A stretch of 16,240 nt of DNA from Equadaptatus sp045601305 (GCA_045601305.1 JAZRZG010000091.1:1-16240); one strand, 5' to 3'; positions 7,144 through 15,377 are shown, counted from the first letter of the stretch. A program made the numbers and translations. Notes: generated by a model not told the origin, from the sequence alone.

Positions 7144-8061
7144 GTACGAAGATAAAACTTCCCTAGGGGACTTCCAGCCAAGAGGTCTCATGGGGAAGTT
7201 ATTGTATTTACGGTTATGAACAGCCAGCTGTTTGGCAAAATCCTCGAAAGAATAAAATCTGTGAGAGGCATAAAAATATTCGTTATCCTTTCTGTGCGAT
7301 CTCTCCACCTTTCCGTTATGTCTTGGAGTATAAGGGCGTATTAATTTATGAACGATACCGAGCTTTTTGGCAGTAAGTTCAAACAATGTGGGTTTATCTC
7401 TGCCGGCAATAAATCTGTTTGTAAATTCAGTACCGTTATCTGTCTGGACACACTCTATCTTAAACTTGAAGTGTTCTGTCAGATGCTTCAGAAACAATGC
7501 GGAAGATAAAGTAGATTGTTCCTTAAAGGCTTCGAGATACCGTATTCTGGAATACTCATCTATTGCGGTATACTGAACGAAACGCTTGCCCTTTGCGCTT
7601 CCTGTAAGGCAAATGGAAGGAACAACCTTAACATCAATCTGTACTCTCTGCCCGGGATAAGTCATCTGCTCGTAAACCTTAGCTGAAGGAAACTTTGGAT
7701 TAGGCAGTTTAACACGTACAGCACCAATACGGCGCAAAACTCTGTACAGAGAGGAAATGGAACGGCGATACCCCCTGCAGCGCAGCTTAACCCAAAACAC
7801 GACAAGACCTGTAGTCTTATTGCGCTTATACATATTGTTAATGAGACGCAGTTCCTGCGGAGTATGTTTATTGGGATGATTTAAAGGTCTTCTTGACCTG
7901 TCACGCAACGAAGCCAAAGAACCATCGTAACGTTTCTTCCAGCGATAAACATACTGCCTGTTTACTCTGTACTTAACAGCCGATGCTGTTACACCGTATT
8001 TCAAAGCATATTTAACAAGGGCTTGCCTAAAGAGCATAGTTTGTGTTACTGTATCTGCCAT
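7132..8061 (-). CDS. IS481-family DDE transposase
   Basis: From the start chosen here the product is 309 residues. An N-terminal helix-turn-helix region (about 20-60, with VNRQYVYRWKKRYDGS) precedes an rve-type integrase core. The catalytic triad appears complete: D143 in VQIDVK, D208 in QTDNGTEF and E253 in NGKVERSHR. The sequence PYTPRHNGKVERSHR is typical of IS481/IS3-like DDE enzymes. I start at 8061 because on the minus strand AAGGAGG (8071-8077) sits about 9 nt upstream; the longer frame from 8100 adds 13 residues with no such site. The stop lies within the left terminal repeat. No frameshift or internal stop is seen, so the gene may still be active. The IS3 family is less likely, as there is no orfA/orfB split. 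Confidence 0.9.
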   Translation of the reverse strand: MADTVTQTMLFRQALVKYALKYGVTASAVKYRVNRQYVYRWKKRYDGSLASLRDRSRRPLNHPNKHTPQELRLINNMYKRNKTTGLVVFWVKLRCRGYRRSISSLYRVLRRIGAVRVKLPNPKFPSAKVYEQMTYPGQRVQIDVKVVPSICLTGSAKGKRFVQYTAIDEYSRIRYLEAFKEQSTLSSALFLKHLTEHFKFKIECVQTDNGTEFTNRFIAGRDKPTLFELTAKKLGIVHKLIRPYTPRHNGKVERSHRKDNEYFYASHRFYSFEDFAKQLAVHNRKYNNFPMRPLGWKSPREVLSSYSSL

Positions 8062-8070
8062 ACGGGAATA

Positions 8071-8077
8071 CCTCCTT
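8071..8077 (-). promoter_or_regulatory. Ribosome binding site that decides the transposase start
   Basis: The plus strand reads CCTCCTT, which is AAGGAGG on the coding strand, an almost full match to the 16S tail. It lies about 9 nt before ATG 8061 and downstream of the alternative ATG at 8100, so the shorter reading is favoured. Confidence 0.7.
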
Positions 8078-8200
8078 GTTTGGTTTGACTTAGAGAACAT
8101 ACTATAACAGCCGGTGGTATTTCCGTATACCTTAGTCCCTTATTTACGCTATAAAACCCCTATCGTTCATAATACCTTTAGTCTTTTCAATGCTTTTTCC

Positions 8201-8213
8201 TCTTTTTGTAACA
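8201..8213 (-). repeat. Right terminal inverted repeat of the IS481-type element
   Basis: Read on the minus strand this is TGTTACAAAAAGA, matching the left end. It lies on the upstream side of the transposase gene. A palindromic CATATG overlaps both ends of the element at its outer edge, so the exact boundary is uncertain by about 4 bp. Confidence 0.7.
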
Positions 8214-8262
8214 TATGTATTGTAAACATACACTTGTTTAGTTAGGTTGTTGCAGTTGTCGC

Positions 8263-8292
8263 TTGACATACATTCTTTTGAGAATGTATAAT
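8263..8292 (+). promoter_or_regulatory. Near-consensus promoter of the repressor-efflux operon
   Basis: TTGACA at 8263-8268 and TATAAT at 8287-8292 are both perfect hexamers, separated by 18 bp. Transcription would start near 8299, giving a leader of roughly 45 nt before the repressor start at 8345. All four downstream genes are on the same strand with gaps of 3-41 nt, so this promoter probably serves the whole operon. Confidence 0.85.
8268..8289. promoter_or_regulatory. Perfect palindrome in the promoter spacer: probable TetR/AcrR-type operator
   Basis: Arms ATACATTCT (8268-8276) and AGAATGTAT (8281-8289) are perfect inverted repeats around TTTG. The site fills the space between -35 and -10 and touches both hexamers, so a bound repressor would block RNA polymerase. 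The half-site ACATACATT at 8266-8274 resembles the E. coli AcrR site as I recall it, but the centre here is longer. Its likely ligand is the TetR-family product of the next gene; binding is inferred. Confidence 0.75.
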
Positions 8293-8344
8293 ACTGCCTG
8301 TTGCACGTTTGTGTGTCAGTTGTGTGTCGGAAAGGGGCGGCATA

Positions 8345-8977
8345 TTGCGCAGGACAAAGGAAGAAGCGATTGAAACAAGAACGCGCATACTTGAAGCCGC
8401 GCTGAAGTTTTTCAGCGAAAGGCAGTATGCAAAGGTGTCTGTTGCTGAAATAGCTGCTTCTGTCGGTATGACGAAGGGCGCTGTGTACTGGCATTTCAAA
8501 AGCAAAAACAGGCTTTTCATCAGTCTTGCGGAATATCTGCACGAGGAGGCGGCGCGTAATTTTACGCTTGGCGAGAAGAAGCCGGAGTCTCTGAATGACT
8601 TGAAGAATTATTACAAGGCTTTTGTGAAAAGCTCGGAGGGTGAGGATCTTCACGCTAAGATTCGCAAAATTCTTCTGCACATGAACGAATGGCCTGACGA
8701 GGTTTGTGTCGCTCTCAGAGACTTGAAACGTGAGTCTCTCGTGCGGGAAAAGGACTTTGTCACAAAGGTACTTGAAAAGGAGAAAGCGGCGGGAAAAATA
8801 AATGCCTGCTGCGACTGTGAGGCAGCGGCAGAGGCGGTGGTCGCCGTTTTCAGCGGACTTGGCAATCTTCGTTTTATGGATATGCTTGAGAAAGATTTTT
8901 TCCGGCACGTTGATTTCATTTTCAGCGCGGTGGAGCACGAGCTTGCGGCGGGATGTGCGCCTGCGGAGCATAAATAA
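8345..8977 (+). CDS. TetR/AcrR-family transcriptional repressor of the efflux operon
   Basis: This is a 210-residue DNA-binding regulator of the AcrR/TtgR type, the usual length for that group. The N-terminal TetR domain spans residues about 10-58, with the helix-turn-helix in SVAEIAASVGMTKGAVYWHF (32-51); the YWHF signature is typical. The remainder (about 60-210) is helical and would hold the ligand pocket and dimer interface; it diverges too far to name an inducer. I chose the rare start TTG 8345: it gives MRRTKEEAIETR, the normal family N terminus, and AAGGGGCGG lies just upstream. The longer frame begins at TTG 8309 within the leader. The gene comes first in the operon, followed 41 nt later by the adaptor gene. 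The palindrome in the promoter suggests it represses itself and the pump together. The inducing compound is unknown. Confidence 0.9.
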   Translation: MRRTKEEAIETRTRILEAALKFFSERQYAKVSVAEIAASVGMTKGAVYWHFKSKNRLFISLAEYLHEEAARNFTLGEKKPESLNDLKNYYKAFVKSSEGEDLHAKIRKILLHMNEWPDEVCVALRDLKRESLVREKDFVTKVLEKEKAAGKINACCDCEAAAEAVVAVFSGLGNLRFMDMLEKDFFRHVDFIFSAVEHELAAGCAPAEHK

Positions 8978-9018
8978 ACGGCAATTATTTTGTAATTCAC
9001 ATAAAGGAGAATGGCATT

Positions 9019-10245
9019 ATGGAAAACGAGAAGAAAAAAGGCGGAGCAACAAGAATTATCGCGATTGTCCTGATAATCGCGGCGGCAGCGTTCGGCTGGT
9101 ACTGGAACAAGGGCGCGCAGGAGAAAAAGGCGCAGCAGGAAGCGGCAATGAAGGCTGCAAACGCTGCCCCTATCGTTGTTCTCGGCGTGGTTGAGGAAGC
9201 AGACCTTTCAACGCAGAAGGAATATGTCGGAACTGTTGAGCCTGTACAGACGGTCAACGTTGTTCCGAGTGTTTCCGGCAAAATTGACGCCGTGAATTTC
9301 AAGGAAGGCTCAATCGTCCGCGCAGGACAGCTGTTGTTCACGCTGGAGCAGAAACAGTACAAGGCAACGCGCGACCTCCGCAAGGCTCAGGTTGAAGAAG
9401 CAAAGGCAAATCTCGCCAATGCCGAAAGTTACTTGAAACGCGTCAAAACAGCAGACCAGCGCGCGGTTTCTGCTTCGGAAAGCGACAAGGCAAACGCCGC
9501 GTATCTTTCTGCTAAGGCGGCGCTTGCTTCGGCAGAGGCTTCCTTGCAGCTTGCGCAGATAGACGTTGACAGAACGTCTGTCCGTTCTCCGATTACAGGG
9601 CGTATCGGCAAGGCGCTTTTCACGAAAGGTAATTACGTGAAGCCTGACAGTTCGCCTCTTGCCGTTGTAGTACAGGAAGATCCCATCCGTGTCTCTTTCT
9701 CAATGCCGGACAGAGATTATCTTGACCTTATAGATTCATTCAGCAGGAACGGTTCAATTTTTAAGACAACGATTACGCTTTCAAACGGCGAGGTTATCGA
9801 AGCCGCGGGAAAGCGCGACTATGAAAACAATCAGGTTGACTCAAAAACCGGCACGGTTGCCGTGCGTGTGCGCTATGACAACAAGAAGGGCAAGCTGATG
9901 CCCGGCGCTCTTGTGCGTGTCGCGGCAAAGCCTGTCGAAACGCGCCTTGTGAAGTTTATACCGCAGGAAGCGGTGCTTGCCGATGCTCAGGGCGACTACG
10001 TTTACATTGTGAATGACAAGCAGGAAGCCGTTATGAAACGCGTGAAGCTCGGCGATGAATACGGCAGCGCGCGCTTTGTTGAAGACGGACTTGAAAAAGG
10101 CGACAAGATTATCGTACAGGGTATTCAGATGGTGCGTCCGGGTGTGAAGGTACAGGTCGTTGAAGACCAGAAGAGCAGAGATTCCGCCGCGGAAAAGGCG
10201 AAAGAATCAGAACTTGACCTCAAACCTGCAAAGCAAGGTAAATAA
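9019..10245 (+). CDS. RND efflux periplasmic adaptor (AcrA/MexA type membrane fusion protein)
   Basis: The 408-residue protein links the inner-membrane pump to the outer-membrane channel. Residues 12-29 form an N-terminal hydrophobic anchor (IIAIVLIIAAAAFGWYW). No lipobox Cys is present, so it is held by a membrane helix rather than by lipid. The first half of the lipoyl domain is about 78-110 (VVPSVSGKIDAVNFKEGSIV). An alpha-hairpin rich in Ala and Lys spans about 115-185, followed by the second lipoyl half (SVRSPITGRIG, about 187-207), then beta-barrel and membrane-proximal domains to about 380. The last 25 residues are charged and probably disordered. ATG 9019 has AAAGGAGA 8 nt upstream; an out-of-frame ATG at 9011 is ignored. 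The pump gene starts 3 nt after the stop, suggesting coupled translation. Confidence 0.93.
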   Translation: MENEKKKGGATRIIAIVLIIAAAAFGWYWNKGAQEKKAQQEAAMKAANAAPIVVLGVVEEADLSTQKEYVGTVEPVQTVNVVPSVSGKIDAVNFKEGSIVRAGQLLFTLEQKQYKATRDLRKAQVEEAKANLANAESYLKRVKTADQRAVSASESDKANAAYLSAKAALASAEASLQLAQIDVDRTSVRSPITGRIGKALFTKGNYVKPDSSPLAVVVQEDPIRVSFSMPDRDYLDLIDSFSRNGSIFKTTITLSNGEVIEAAGKRDYENNQVDSKTGTVAVRVRYDNKKGKLMPGALVRVAAKPVETRLVKFIPQEAVLADAQGDYVYIVNDKQEAVMKRVKLGDEYGSARFVEDGLEKGDKIIVQGIQMVRPGVKVQVVEDQKSRDSAAEKAKESELDLKPAKQGK

Positions 10246-10248
10246 CAG

Positions 10249-13200
10249 ATGTTTGCAAAATTCTTTATAGAGCACCCGCGGTTCTCGTCGGTTGTCTCAA
10301 TAGTTATGGCGCTGGCAGGCATAATCTGCATTTTCAGCCTGCCTGTCGCGCAATACCCGAACGTCACCCCTCCGCAGGTTCGCGTTAACGCGAACTTTGT
10401 CGGCGCTGACGCGGAAACAGTTTCAAAAACTGTCGGCGCGCCGCTTGAAGAAGAAATCAACGGCGTTGACGGCATGATTTACATGGAGTCAACGGCAAGC
10501 AGCAACGGAAACTATCAGCTCTACGTAACGTTCAAAATGGGTGTTGACCCTGACATTGCGCTTGTTAAAGTACAGAACCGTGTCACGCAGGCGACGCCGC
10601 GTCTTCCGTCGGAGGTTACGGCGCGCGGAATCAGCGTTAAATCGGCGTTTGCGCAGGACCTCGGCATGGTTTCGCTTACATCGCCGAACGGCGCGTACGC
10701 AAGCCTTGAACTTATGGACTATGCCTATTCAAACGTCAAAAACGTTCTTGCGCGTGTTGCGGGCATGGGTGACGTTGACGTGTGGGGCGGACGTTACAGT
10801 GTCCGCGTGTGGCTTGACCCTGAGCGCATGACGTCGCTCGGCATAACGGTTGCACAGGTTGCGGCGGCAATTCAGGGACAGAACACGCAGGCATCACTCG
10901 GCTCAATAGGAACTGCGCCTATGGCGGCAAATCAGGTACTTACATACTCTCTGCTCACAAAAGGGCGTCTGTCAAAGGTTTCCGATTTTGAAAAGATAAT
11001 CGTTGCCACAAACGCCGGCGGTGTCGTCAAGCTCAAAGACATAGCCAAAATTGAGCTGGGCTCTGAGTCCTATACGTTTGCGAACAAATACAACGGTTTT
11101 GACGCCGCAATGGTTGACATGACGCAGGCATCTGGCTCAAATGCCCTTACCGTTATGCGCGCTGCCACAAAAGTCATCGAGACAATCAAAAGAACGCTTC
11201 CCAACGGCATTGAACTTAACCTCGGCTACGACTCGACAGAATACGTTATCGAAACAATCAAGGAAATACTGCTGACACTTATTATTACGTTCCTTCTGGT
11301 CGTTTTCGTCTGCTGGATATTCCTTCAGGACTGGAGAGTTACGCTTGTGCCGATTATGGCAATCCCCGTTTCGCTTCTTGCGACATTTGTGGGACTTGCC
11401 GCGCTCGGTTATTCCATAAACATTCTTACATTGTTCGGACTTGTTCTGGTTATAGGCACAGTTGTTGACGACGCAATCGTCGTCGTTGAACGCGTCACCT
11501 ACGTCATGGAGCGCGACAAATGCACGCCGCTTGAAGCCACCACACAGGCTATGAAAGACATTACCGGACCTATGGTTGCCACAACGCTCGTTTTCCTTGC
11601 GATTTTTGTCCCTGTCGCGTTCATGCAGGGCATCACGGGACAGATTTACCGCCAGTTCGCGGTTACAATTTCCATCTCTGTCATGTGTTCGCTCGTCTTT
11701 GCTCTTACGACAAGCCCTGCAATGTGCGCGCACCTTCTCAGGGACATCAAGCCTGCCGAAAAAGGTCCGCTTGCATGGTTTAACCGCGCACTCAGAAAAT
11801 CAACCGACTGGTACGTTGAAAAATCAACCTGGCTTGCAAAACGCTGCTGGATAGTCGTGCTTGCGGTTGCGGTTGTCATAGGCAGCTTCTTCCTGATTTA
11901 CAAAATGTCGCCTACGGCGTTCCTTCCCGATGAAGACCAAGGTGTTATGTTCACGGCAATTCAGCTTCCTGAAGGCAGCTCAAAAGAACGCACCTCAACG
12001 CTCACAAACGCGCTTGCTGACGAAATCAGGAACATACCGGGCGTTAAAACCACAATGGCAATTACAGGTATGTCGCTCATAGGCGGACGCGGAGAAAACT
12101 GGGCGTCAATCATTATTCCTCTCAAACCGTGGGGACAGCGCTCCGACAAAGCGCAGAGCCTCAACGCGATAGTCGGAAAAGTGCGCGGGATTGCCGCACG
12201 CATTCCGAACGCGAAAATCAACGTAATCACGCCGCCTTCCATTTCAGGACTCGGCATTTCAGGCGGTATTGACGTACGCCTTGAATCAACGCTGAAATCA
12301 GACCCTGCGGAACTTGAAAAAGTGCTCGGCGGACTTCTGATGCAGCTTAACAGCAACGAAAAAGTCGCGGCGGCATTCAGTACCTATAACGCCGGCACAC
12401 CGCACCTTTACGTTGATATCGACCGCGAAAAGGCGGAAATGATGAACGTGCCTGTCAGCAACGTGTTTGCCGCCATGCAGATGTATTTCGGTTCAGCGTA
12501 TATCAACGACATAAACCTCGGCTCACAGGTCAACCGTGTCATGGTGCAGGCCGACGCGCAGTACCGTTCAAAAATCAGCGACATCGGCAGAGCGTACGTT
12601 TCAAGCGCGACAGGACAGCAGATTCCGCTTGAAGCGCTTGTTCACGTCAAAAAAGTACTTGCGCCGAGCACATACAAACGCTACAACCTCTACCCGTCGG
12701 CGAACATCAACATCGTAATGAAACAGGGCTATTCAACTGGTGAAGGCATGGAGGTACTTGAAAAACTTGCCGAAAAACTTCCGGAAGGCTACACAGTTGA
12801 CTATTCGGGAATGTCCTACCAGGAACGCACAGCAGGCAACCAGATTGCGCTTATACTTTCCGTTTCGCTGCTCTTTGCCTTCCTGTTCCTTGTCGCGCAG
12901 TATGAAAGCTGGACAGTGCCTGTGCCTGTCGTGCTTTCTCTGCCGGTTGCCATGCTCGGCGCCATTTTGGGCGTCCGCGTTATGGGACTTCCGATTTCAA
13001 TATACGCGCAGCTCGGCATACTGCTTCTCATAGGACTTGCGGCAAAGAACGCGATACTTATCATTGAGTTTGCGAAAGAACAGCGCGAAGAACACGGACT
13101 TTCAATCATAGACGCCGCGGCGACCGCAGCGGGAGAACGTTTCCGTTCAGTTCTCATGACCGCGTTCACCTGCGTTCTCGGCGTTCTTCCGATGCTTTTT

Positions 13201-13404
13201 GCGTCAGGCGCAGGCTCAGGCTCCCGCAAAGCAGTCGGCTCGACAATGTTCTTCGGAATGAACGCGGCGACAATACTCGGCATTTTCCTTATACCGGGAC
13301 TTTACGTGTTCTTCCAGACAATGCGTGAAAAAGTGTACGGCAAACGCCGCACCTTCGGAAAAAAAGCTGAAGAAAAAAATACAGTTTCGGAGCAGGAGGC
13401 GTAA
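10249..13404 (+). CDS. RND multidrug efflux pump, HAE1 family (AcrB type)
   Basis: This 1051-residue proton-driven inner-membrane transporter is close to AcrB in length. TM1 lies at about 9-30, and a large periplasmic loop follows. TM4 holds the proton-relay pair D407-D408 (in VVDDAIVVVE), which falls at the same numbers as in E. coli AcrB. K933 (GLAAKNAILIIEF) and R966 (RFRSVLMTAF) correspond to K940 and R971. The motif FLPDEDQG begins the second periplasmic loop at about 562. All relay residues are present, so a working pump is expected. HAE1 members export hydrophobic and amphiphilic compounds such as drugs, bile salts and dyes; the actual substrates cannot be read from sequence. Translation probably couples to the adaptor gene, whose stop is 3 nt upstream. 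The C terminus (GKKAEEKNTVSEQEA) is charged and cytoplasmic. Confidence 0.96.
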   Translation: MFAKFFIEHPRFSSVVSIVMALAGIICIFSLPVAQYPNVTPPQVRVNANFVGADAETVSKTVGAPLEEEINGVDGMIYMESTASSNGNYQLYVTFKMGVDPDIALVKVQNRVTQATPRLPSEVTARGISVKSAFAQDLGMVSLTSPNGAYASLELMDYAYSNVKNVLARVAGMGDVDVWGGRYSVRVWLDPERMTSLGITVAQVAAAIQGQNTQASLGSIGTAPMAANQVLTYSLLTKGRLSKVSDFEKIIVATNAGGVVKLKDIAKIELGSESYTFANKYNGFDAAMVDMTQASGSNALTVMRAATKVIETIKRTLPNGIELNLGYDSTEYVIETIKEILLTLIITFLLVVFVCWIFLQDWRVTLVPIMAIPVSLLATFVGLAALGYSINILTLFGLVLVIGTVVDDAIVVVERVTYVMERDKCTPLEATTQAMKDITGPMVATTLVFLAIFVPVAFMQGITGQIYRQFAVTISISVMCSLVFALTTSPAMCAHLLRDIKPAEKGPLAWFNRALRKSTDWYVEKSTWLAKRCWIVVLAVAVVIGSFFLIYKMSPTAFLPDEDQGVMFTAIQLPEGSSKERTSTLTNALADEIRNIPGVKTTMAITGMSLIGGRGENWASIIIPLKPWGQRSDKAQSLNAIVGKVRGIAARIPNAKINVITPPSISGLGISGGIDVRLESTLKSDPAELEKVLGGLLMQLNSNEKVAAAFSTYNAGTPHLYVDIDREKAEMMNVPVSNVFAAMQMYFGSAYINDINLGSQVNRVMVQADAQYRSKISDIGRAYVSSATGQQIPLEALVHVKKVLAPSTYKRYNLYPSANINIVMKQGYSTGEGMEVLEKLAEKLPEGYTVDYSGMSYQERTAGNQIALILSVSLLFAFLFLVAQYESWTVPVPVVLSLPVAMLGAILGVRVMGLPISIYAQLGILLLIGLAAKNAILIIEFAKEQREEHGLSIIDAAATAAGERFRSVLMTAFTCVLGVLPMLFASGAGSGSRKAVGSTMFFGMNAATILGIFLIPGLYVFFQTMREKVYGKRRTFGKKAEEKNTVSEQEA

Positions 13405-13408
13405 CGGA

Positions 13409-14896
13409 ATGAAAAAGACAACGATTCTTGCACTGCTCATAACAGCCGTTCTTGCAGTTTTTGCAGGCGCGGCATATTCCATGGAGGCGGCAAAAGGCGA
13501 TCCGCAGCTCAAAGACGGAGAATTCCTGAAACTTGCCAAAAGCTATCCGATACCTGACATCAACTCAGGCGAGCTCAAACTGACAGAGCCTGACCCCGCG
13601 CTGCTTGCCGGCTGGTGGACAGCGTTTAATGACGAAACGCTTACCAGTCTCATAGAATGTGCGCTCAAAAACAGCCGCGACCTCAACACCGCGCGTTCAA
13701 GAGTCGTGCAGGCGCGCGCAGGGCTGAATTCAAGCAGATCAGCTCTCCTGCCGTGGCTTGACGCTTCCGGCACATATCAGCGCGGAATGAAATCGGAAGC
13801 AACCAATGGAAAGGTTGCGGAAGGCGGAAGCGGCGGTATGACTTCAAACGTGTTTTCTCTCGGCATTGACGCGTCATGGGAAATAGACATCTTCGGAGCG
13901 CGCCGCGCAGAAGTAAAAGCCTCAAAAGCATCAGTTCAGGCTCAGTATGCGCAGCTCTACAACACATGGGTATCGCTCTCAGCGGAAATCGCGCTGCAGT
14001 ACATAACGCTCCGCACGGTGCAGCTCAATCTCAAGGTTGCTGAAGAAAACTACAAATTGCGCGAAGAAACCTACAAACTGCAAGAATCGCGCTGGAAATC
14101 GGGACTTGCAGACCAGCTTACGCTGCAGCAGGCAAAATACACTCTGGAACAAGTTGAAGCAATGATTCCTCCGCTCAAAACAAGCGTGGAAGAAGCAAAG
14201 AATGCCATAGCGGTGCTTGTCGGAAAAATCCCCGGCGAGCTTGAACAAGAACTCAGCGCGCCGAAAGACATTCCTGCAGCTTCCGGCGGTGTCCTGTACG
14301 GCATACCGGCGAATATGCTCCGCCAGCGTCCTGACATACAGGCGGCAGAGCGGCAGGTTGCAGCCGCGTTTGCCAAAAGAGAAGCGGCACAGGCAAACCT
14401 TTGGCCGCGCTTCTTCCTTGCAGGTTCCATAGGCACGGAAGCCATAGAAAGCGACAGCCTCTTCAAAGCAGTGTCCCGCAATTTCGGCTTCGGGCCTTCC
14501 GTAACCCTTCCGATATTCCACTGGGGCGCAATACGCAGCAACATAACCATGCAGACAGAAGCGGAAAAACAAGCGCTTTATGCCTATGAAAAAACAGTGC
14601 TCAAGGCAATTGCCGAAGTACGCAATGCCCTTGTAGATTCAGTACACGGAATAGACAGAGGAATATCGCTCAAAGATGGTCTTGAGGCTGCCAAGGCGGC
14701 AGTTGAAATCGCGGAAGACAAGTACAAGGCAGGACTTGTCAATTTTGACACCGTTATCAATGCACAGGAAGCGTATCTGTCACTTTCCGAACAGTATGCC
14801 ATCAACAGAGGACGTATTTCCAGCGCGACAATACAACTCTTCAAGGCTCTCGGCGGCGGCTGGCAGCCGATTGACGAAGAACTTGCGAAAAAGTAG
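13409..14896 (+). CDS. Outer-membrane efflux channel (TolC/OprM/NodT family)
   Basis: The 495-residue product is the third part of the efflux system, a trimeric channel through the outer membrane. I start at ATG 13409, with AGGAGG at 13394-13399 (within the end of the pump gene) and a typical Sec signal (MKKTTILALLITAVLAVFAG). The longer frame begins inside the pump gene and lacks a signal. Two outer-membrane-efflux repeats are visible, about 70-260 and 290-485, with helical stretches such as EENYKLREETYKLQESRWKS and the family motif YGIPANMLRQRPDIQAAERQ. OprM/NodT proteins usually carry a lipobox Cys at the end of the signal; none is present here, so this one appears not to be lipidated. It overlaps no neighbour and is the last operon gene. 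No terminator follows directly; the nearest good one is at 15221-15256. Confidence 0.93.
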   Translation: MKKTTILALLITAVLAVFAGAAYSMEAAKGDPQLKDGEFLKLAKSYPIPDINSGELKLTEPDPALLAGWWTAFNDETLTSLIECALKNSRDLNTARSRVVQARAGLNSSRSALLPWLDASGTYQRGMKSEATNGKVAEGGSGGMTSNVFSLGIDASWEIDIFGARRAEVKASKASVQAQYAQLYNTWVSLSAEIALQYITLRTVQLNLKVAEENYKLREETYKLQESRWKSGLADQLTLQQAKYTLEQVEAMIPPLKTSVEEAKNAIAVLVGKIPGELEQELSAPKDIPAASGGVLYGIPANMLRQRPDIQAAERQVAAAFAKREAAQANLWPRFFLAGSIGTEAIESDSLFKAVSRNFGFGPSVTLPIFHWGAIRSNITMQTEAEKQALYAYEKTVLKAIAEVRNALVDSVHGIDRGISLKDGLEAAKAAVEIAEDKYKAGLVNFDTVINAQEAYLSLSEQYAINRGRISSATIQLFKALGGGWQPIDEELAKK

Positions 14897-14918
14897 GCGC
14901 ACTCAGCGTATAGAAAAA

Positions 14919-14953
14919 GTCGTCAGTCGTTAGTCGTCAGTCGTCAGTTATTA
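14919..14953 (+). repeat. Heptad array, GTCGTCA/GTCGTTA type
   Basis: Five consecutive 7-mers: GTCGTCA, GTCGTTA, GTCGTCA, GTCGTCA and GTTATTA. It begins 23 bp after the channel gene stop. Shifted by three bases, the same units read CGTCAGT/CGTTAGT, ending in AGT like the next array. Confidence 0.85.
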
Positions 14954-14963
14954 GTATAAAAAA

Positions 14964-15058
14964 CGAGAGTACGAAAAACGGGAGTACAGGACACGGGGGT
15001 ATAAAAGACGGGAGTATAGAATACGGGAGTCGGGAGTCGGAAGTAAAAAGTCGGGAGT
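14964..15058 (+). repeat. Mixed 15-bp and 7-bp tandem array, CGGGAGT type (copy A)
   Basis: CGAGAGT/CGGGAGT/CGGGGGT occurs at 14964, 14979, 14994, 15009 and 15024, exactly 15 bp apart with AT-rich spacers such as ATAAAAGA. The period then becomes 7 bp: CGGGAGT at 15031, CGGAAGT at 15038, AAAAAGT at 15045 and CGGGAGT at 15052. The 15-bp unit looks like one heptad plus an 8-bp AT-rich spacer. Confidence 0.85.
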
Positions 15059-15227
15059 AGAAAAGGCTCTAAAATTAAGTGCGAGGTGCGAGGTGCGAAG
15101 TGCGAAGTGCGTTCTTGTCGTTAGTCGTCAGCAAAAAGTTGTCAAACACTTAAAGTTTAATCCGTCATTCTGCGCTGCACTTCGTGCCCGCAGCAAGACA
15201 AACGTTTCAGTATTTATAACAAAAACG
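14991..15227 (+). repeat. Segmental direct repeat, copy A
   Basis: This stretch recurs at 15310-15730. Bases 14991-15080 match 15310-15399 with one difference in 90. Bases 15079-15174 match 15482-15584 except for one extra heptad in the second copy. Bases 15171-15227 match 15673-15730 with a few changes. Copy B is longer by about 84 bp and 92 bp at two points. Confidence 0.85.
15079..15130 (+). repeat. Heptad array, GTGCGAG/GTGCGAA then GTCGTTA/GTCGTCA (copy A)
   Basis: GTGCGAG twice, GTGCGAA twice and GTGCGTT occupy 15079-15113; GTCGTTA and GTCGTCA follow at 15117-15130. Copy B at 15482-15540 is the same but has one extra GTCGTCA heptad. Confidence 0.85.
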
Positions 15228-15256
15228 GCTTGGAAAAAATCCCAAGCCGTTTTTTT
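15221..15256 (+). terminator. Strong intrinsic terminator, possibly bidirectional
   Basis: CGGCTTGG (15226-15233) pairs perfectly with CCAAGCCG (15242-15249) across an 8-nt A-rich loop, and seven T follow. Five A on the other side pair with the T tract, so it could also stop transcription from the right. It is the first good terminator after the efflux operon, about 325 nt past the last gene, so the operon message may include copy A of the repeats. Confidence 0.85.
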
Positions 15257-15297
15257 GTACCCTAAAAAACAATTTCGGGTACAGTGTGTACAAAACA

Positions 15298-15377
15298 CGG
15301 GAGTATAAAACACGGGAGTATAAAAGACGGGAGTATAGAATACGGGAGTCGGGAGTCGGAAGTAAAAAGTCGGGAGT
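15298..15377 (+). repeat. Mixed 15-bp and 7-bp tandem array, CGGGAGT type (copy B)
   Basis: CGGGAGT at 15298, 15313, 15328 and 15343 is spaced by 15 bp, then 7-bp units start at 15350, 15357 (CGGAAGT), 15364 (AAAAAGT) and 15371. The unit order is the same as at 14964-15058. Confidence 0.85.

Larger units (their letters stand above)
7130..8213 (-). mobile_element. IS481-family insertion sequence, about 1.08 kb, apparently intact
   Basis: The element holds one transposase gene on the minus strand and is bounded by imperfect terminal inverted repeats, both beginning TGTTACAAA (left 7130-7143, right read on the minus strand from 8213). The identity runs about 14 bases with one gap. Outside the TGT ends the flanks read CATA (left) and TATG (right), so the inverted identity could be extended 4 bp to 7126 and 8217. 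I find no direct target-site duplication. The element separates mtaB from the efflux operon and ends 49 bp upstream of that operon's -35 box. Confidence 0.8.

Noticed and set aside
7123..8230. AAACATA at 7123-7129 and 8224-8230 as a target-site duplication of the IS
   Set aside because: The right copy lies 10 bp outside the right terminal repeat, so it does not abut the element.
8144..8971. 275-residue minus-strand open frame opposite the repressor gene
   Set aside because: It spans the IS end, the promoter and the repressor gene and has no family features.
15093..15308. Small protein genes in the right-end repeats (also 15419-15643 and 15878-16063)
   Set aside because: The translations simply encode tandem repeats and the terminator; no ribosome sites.
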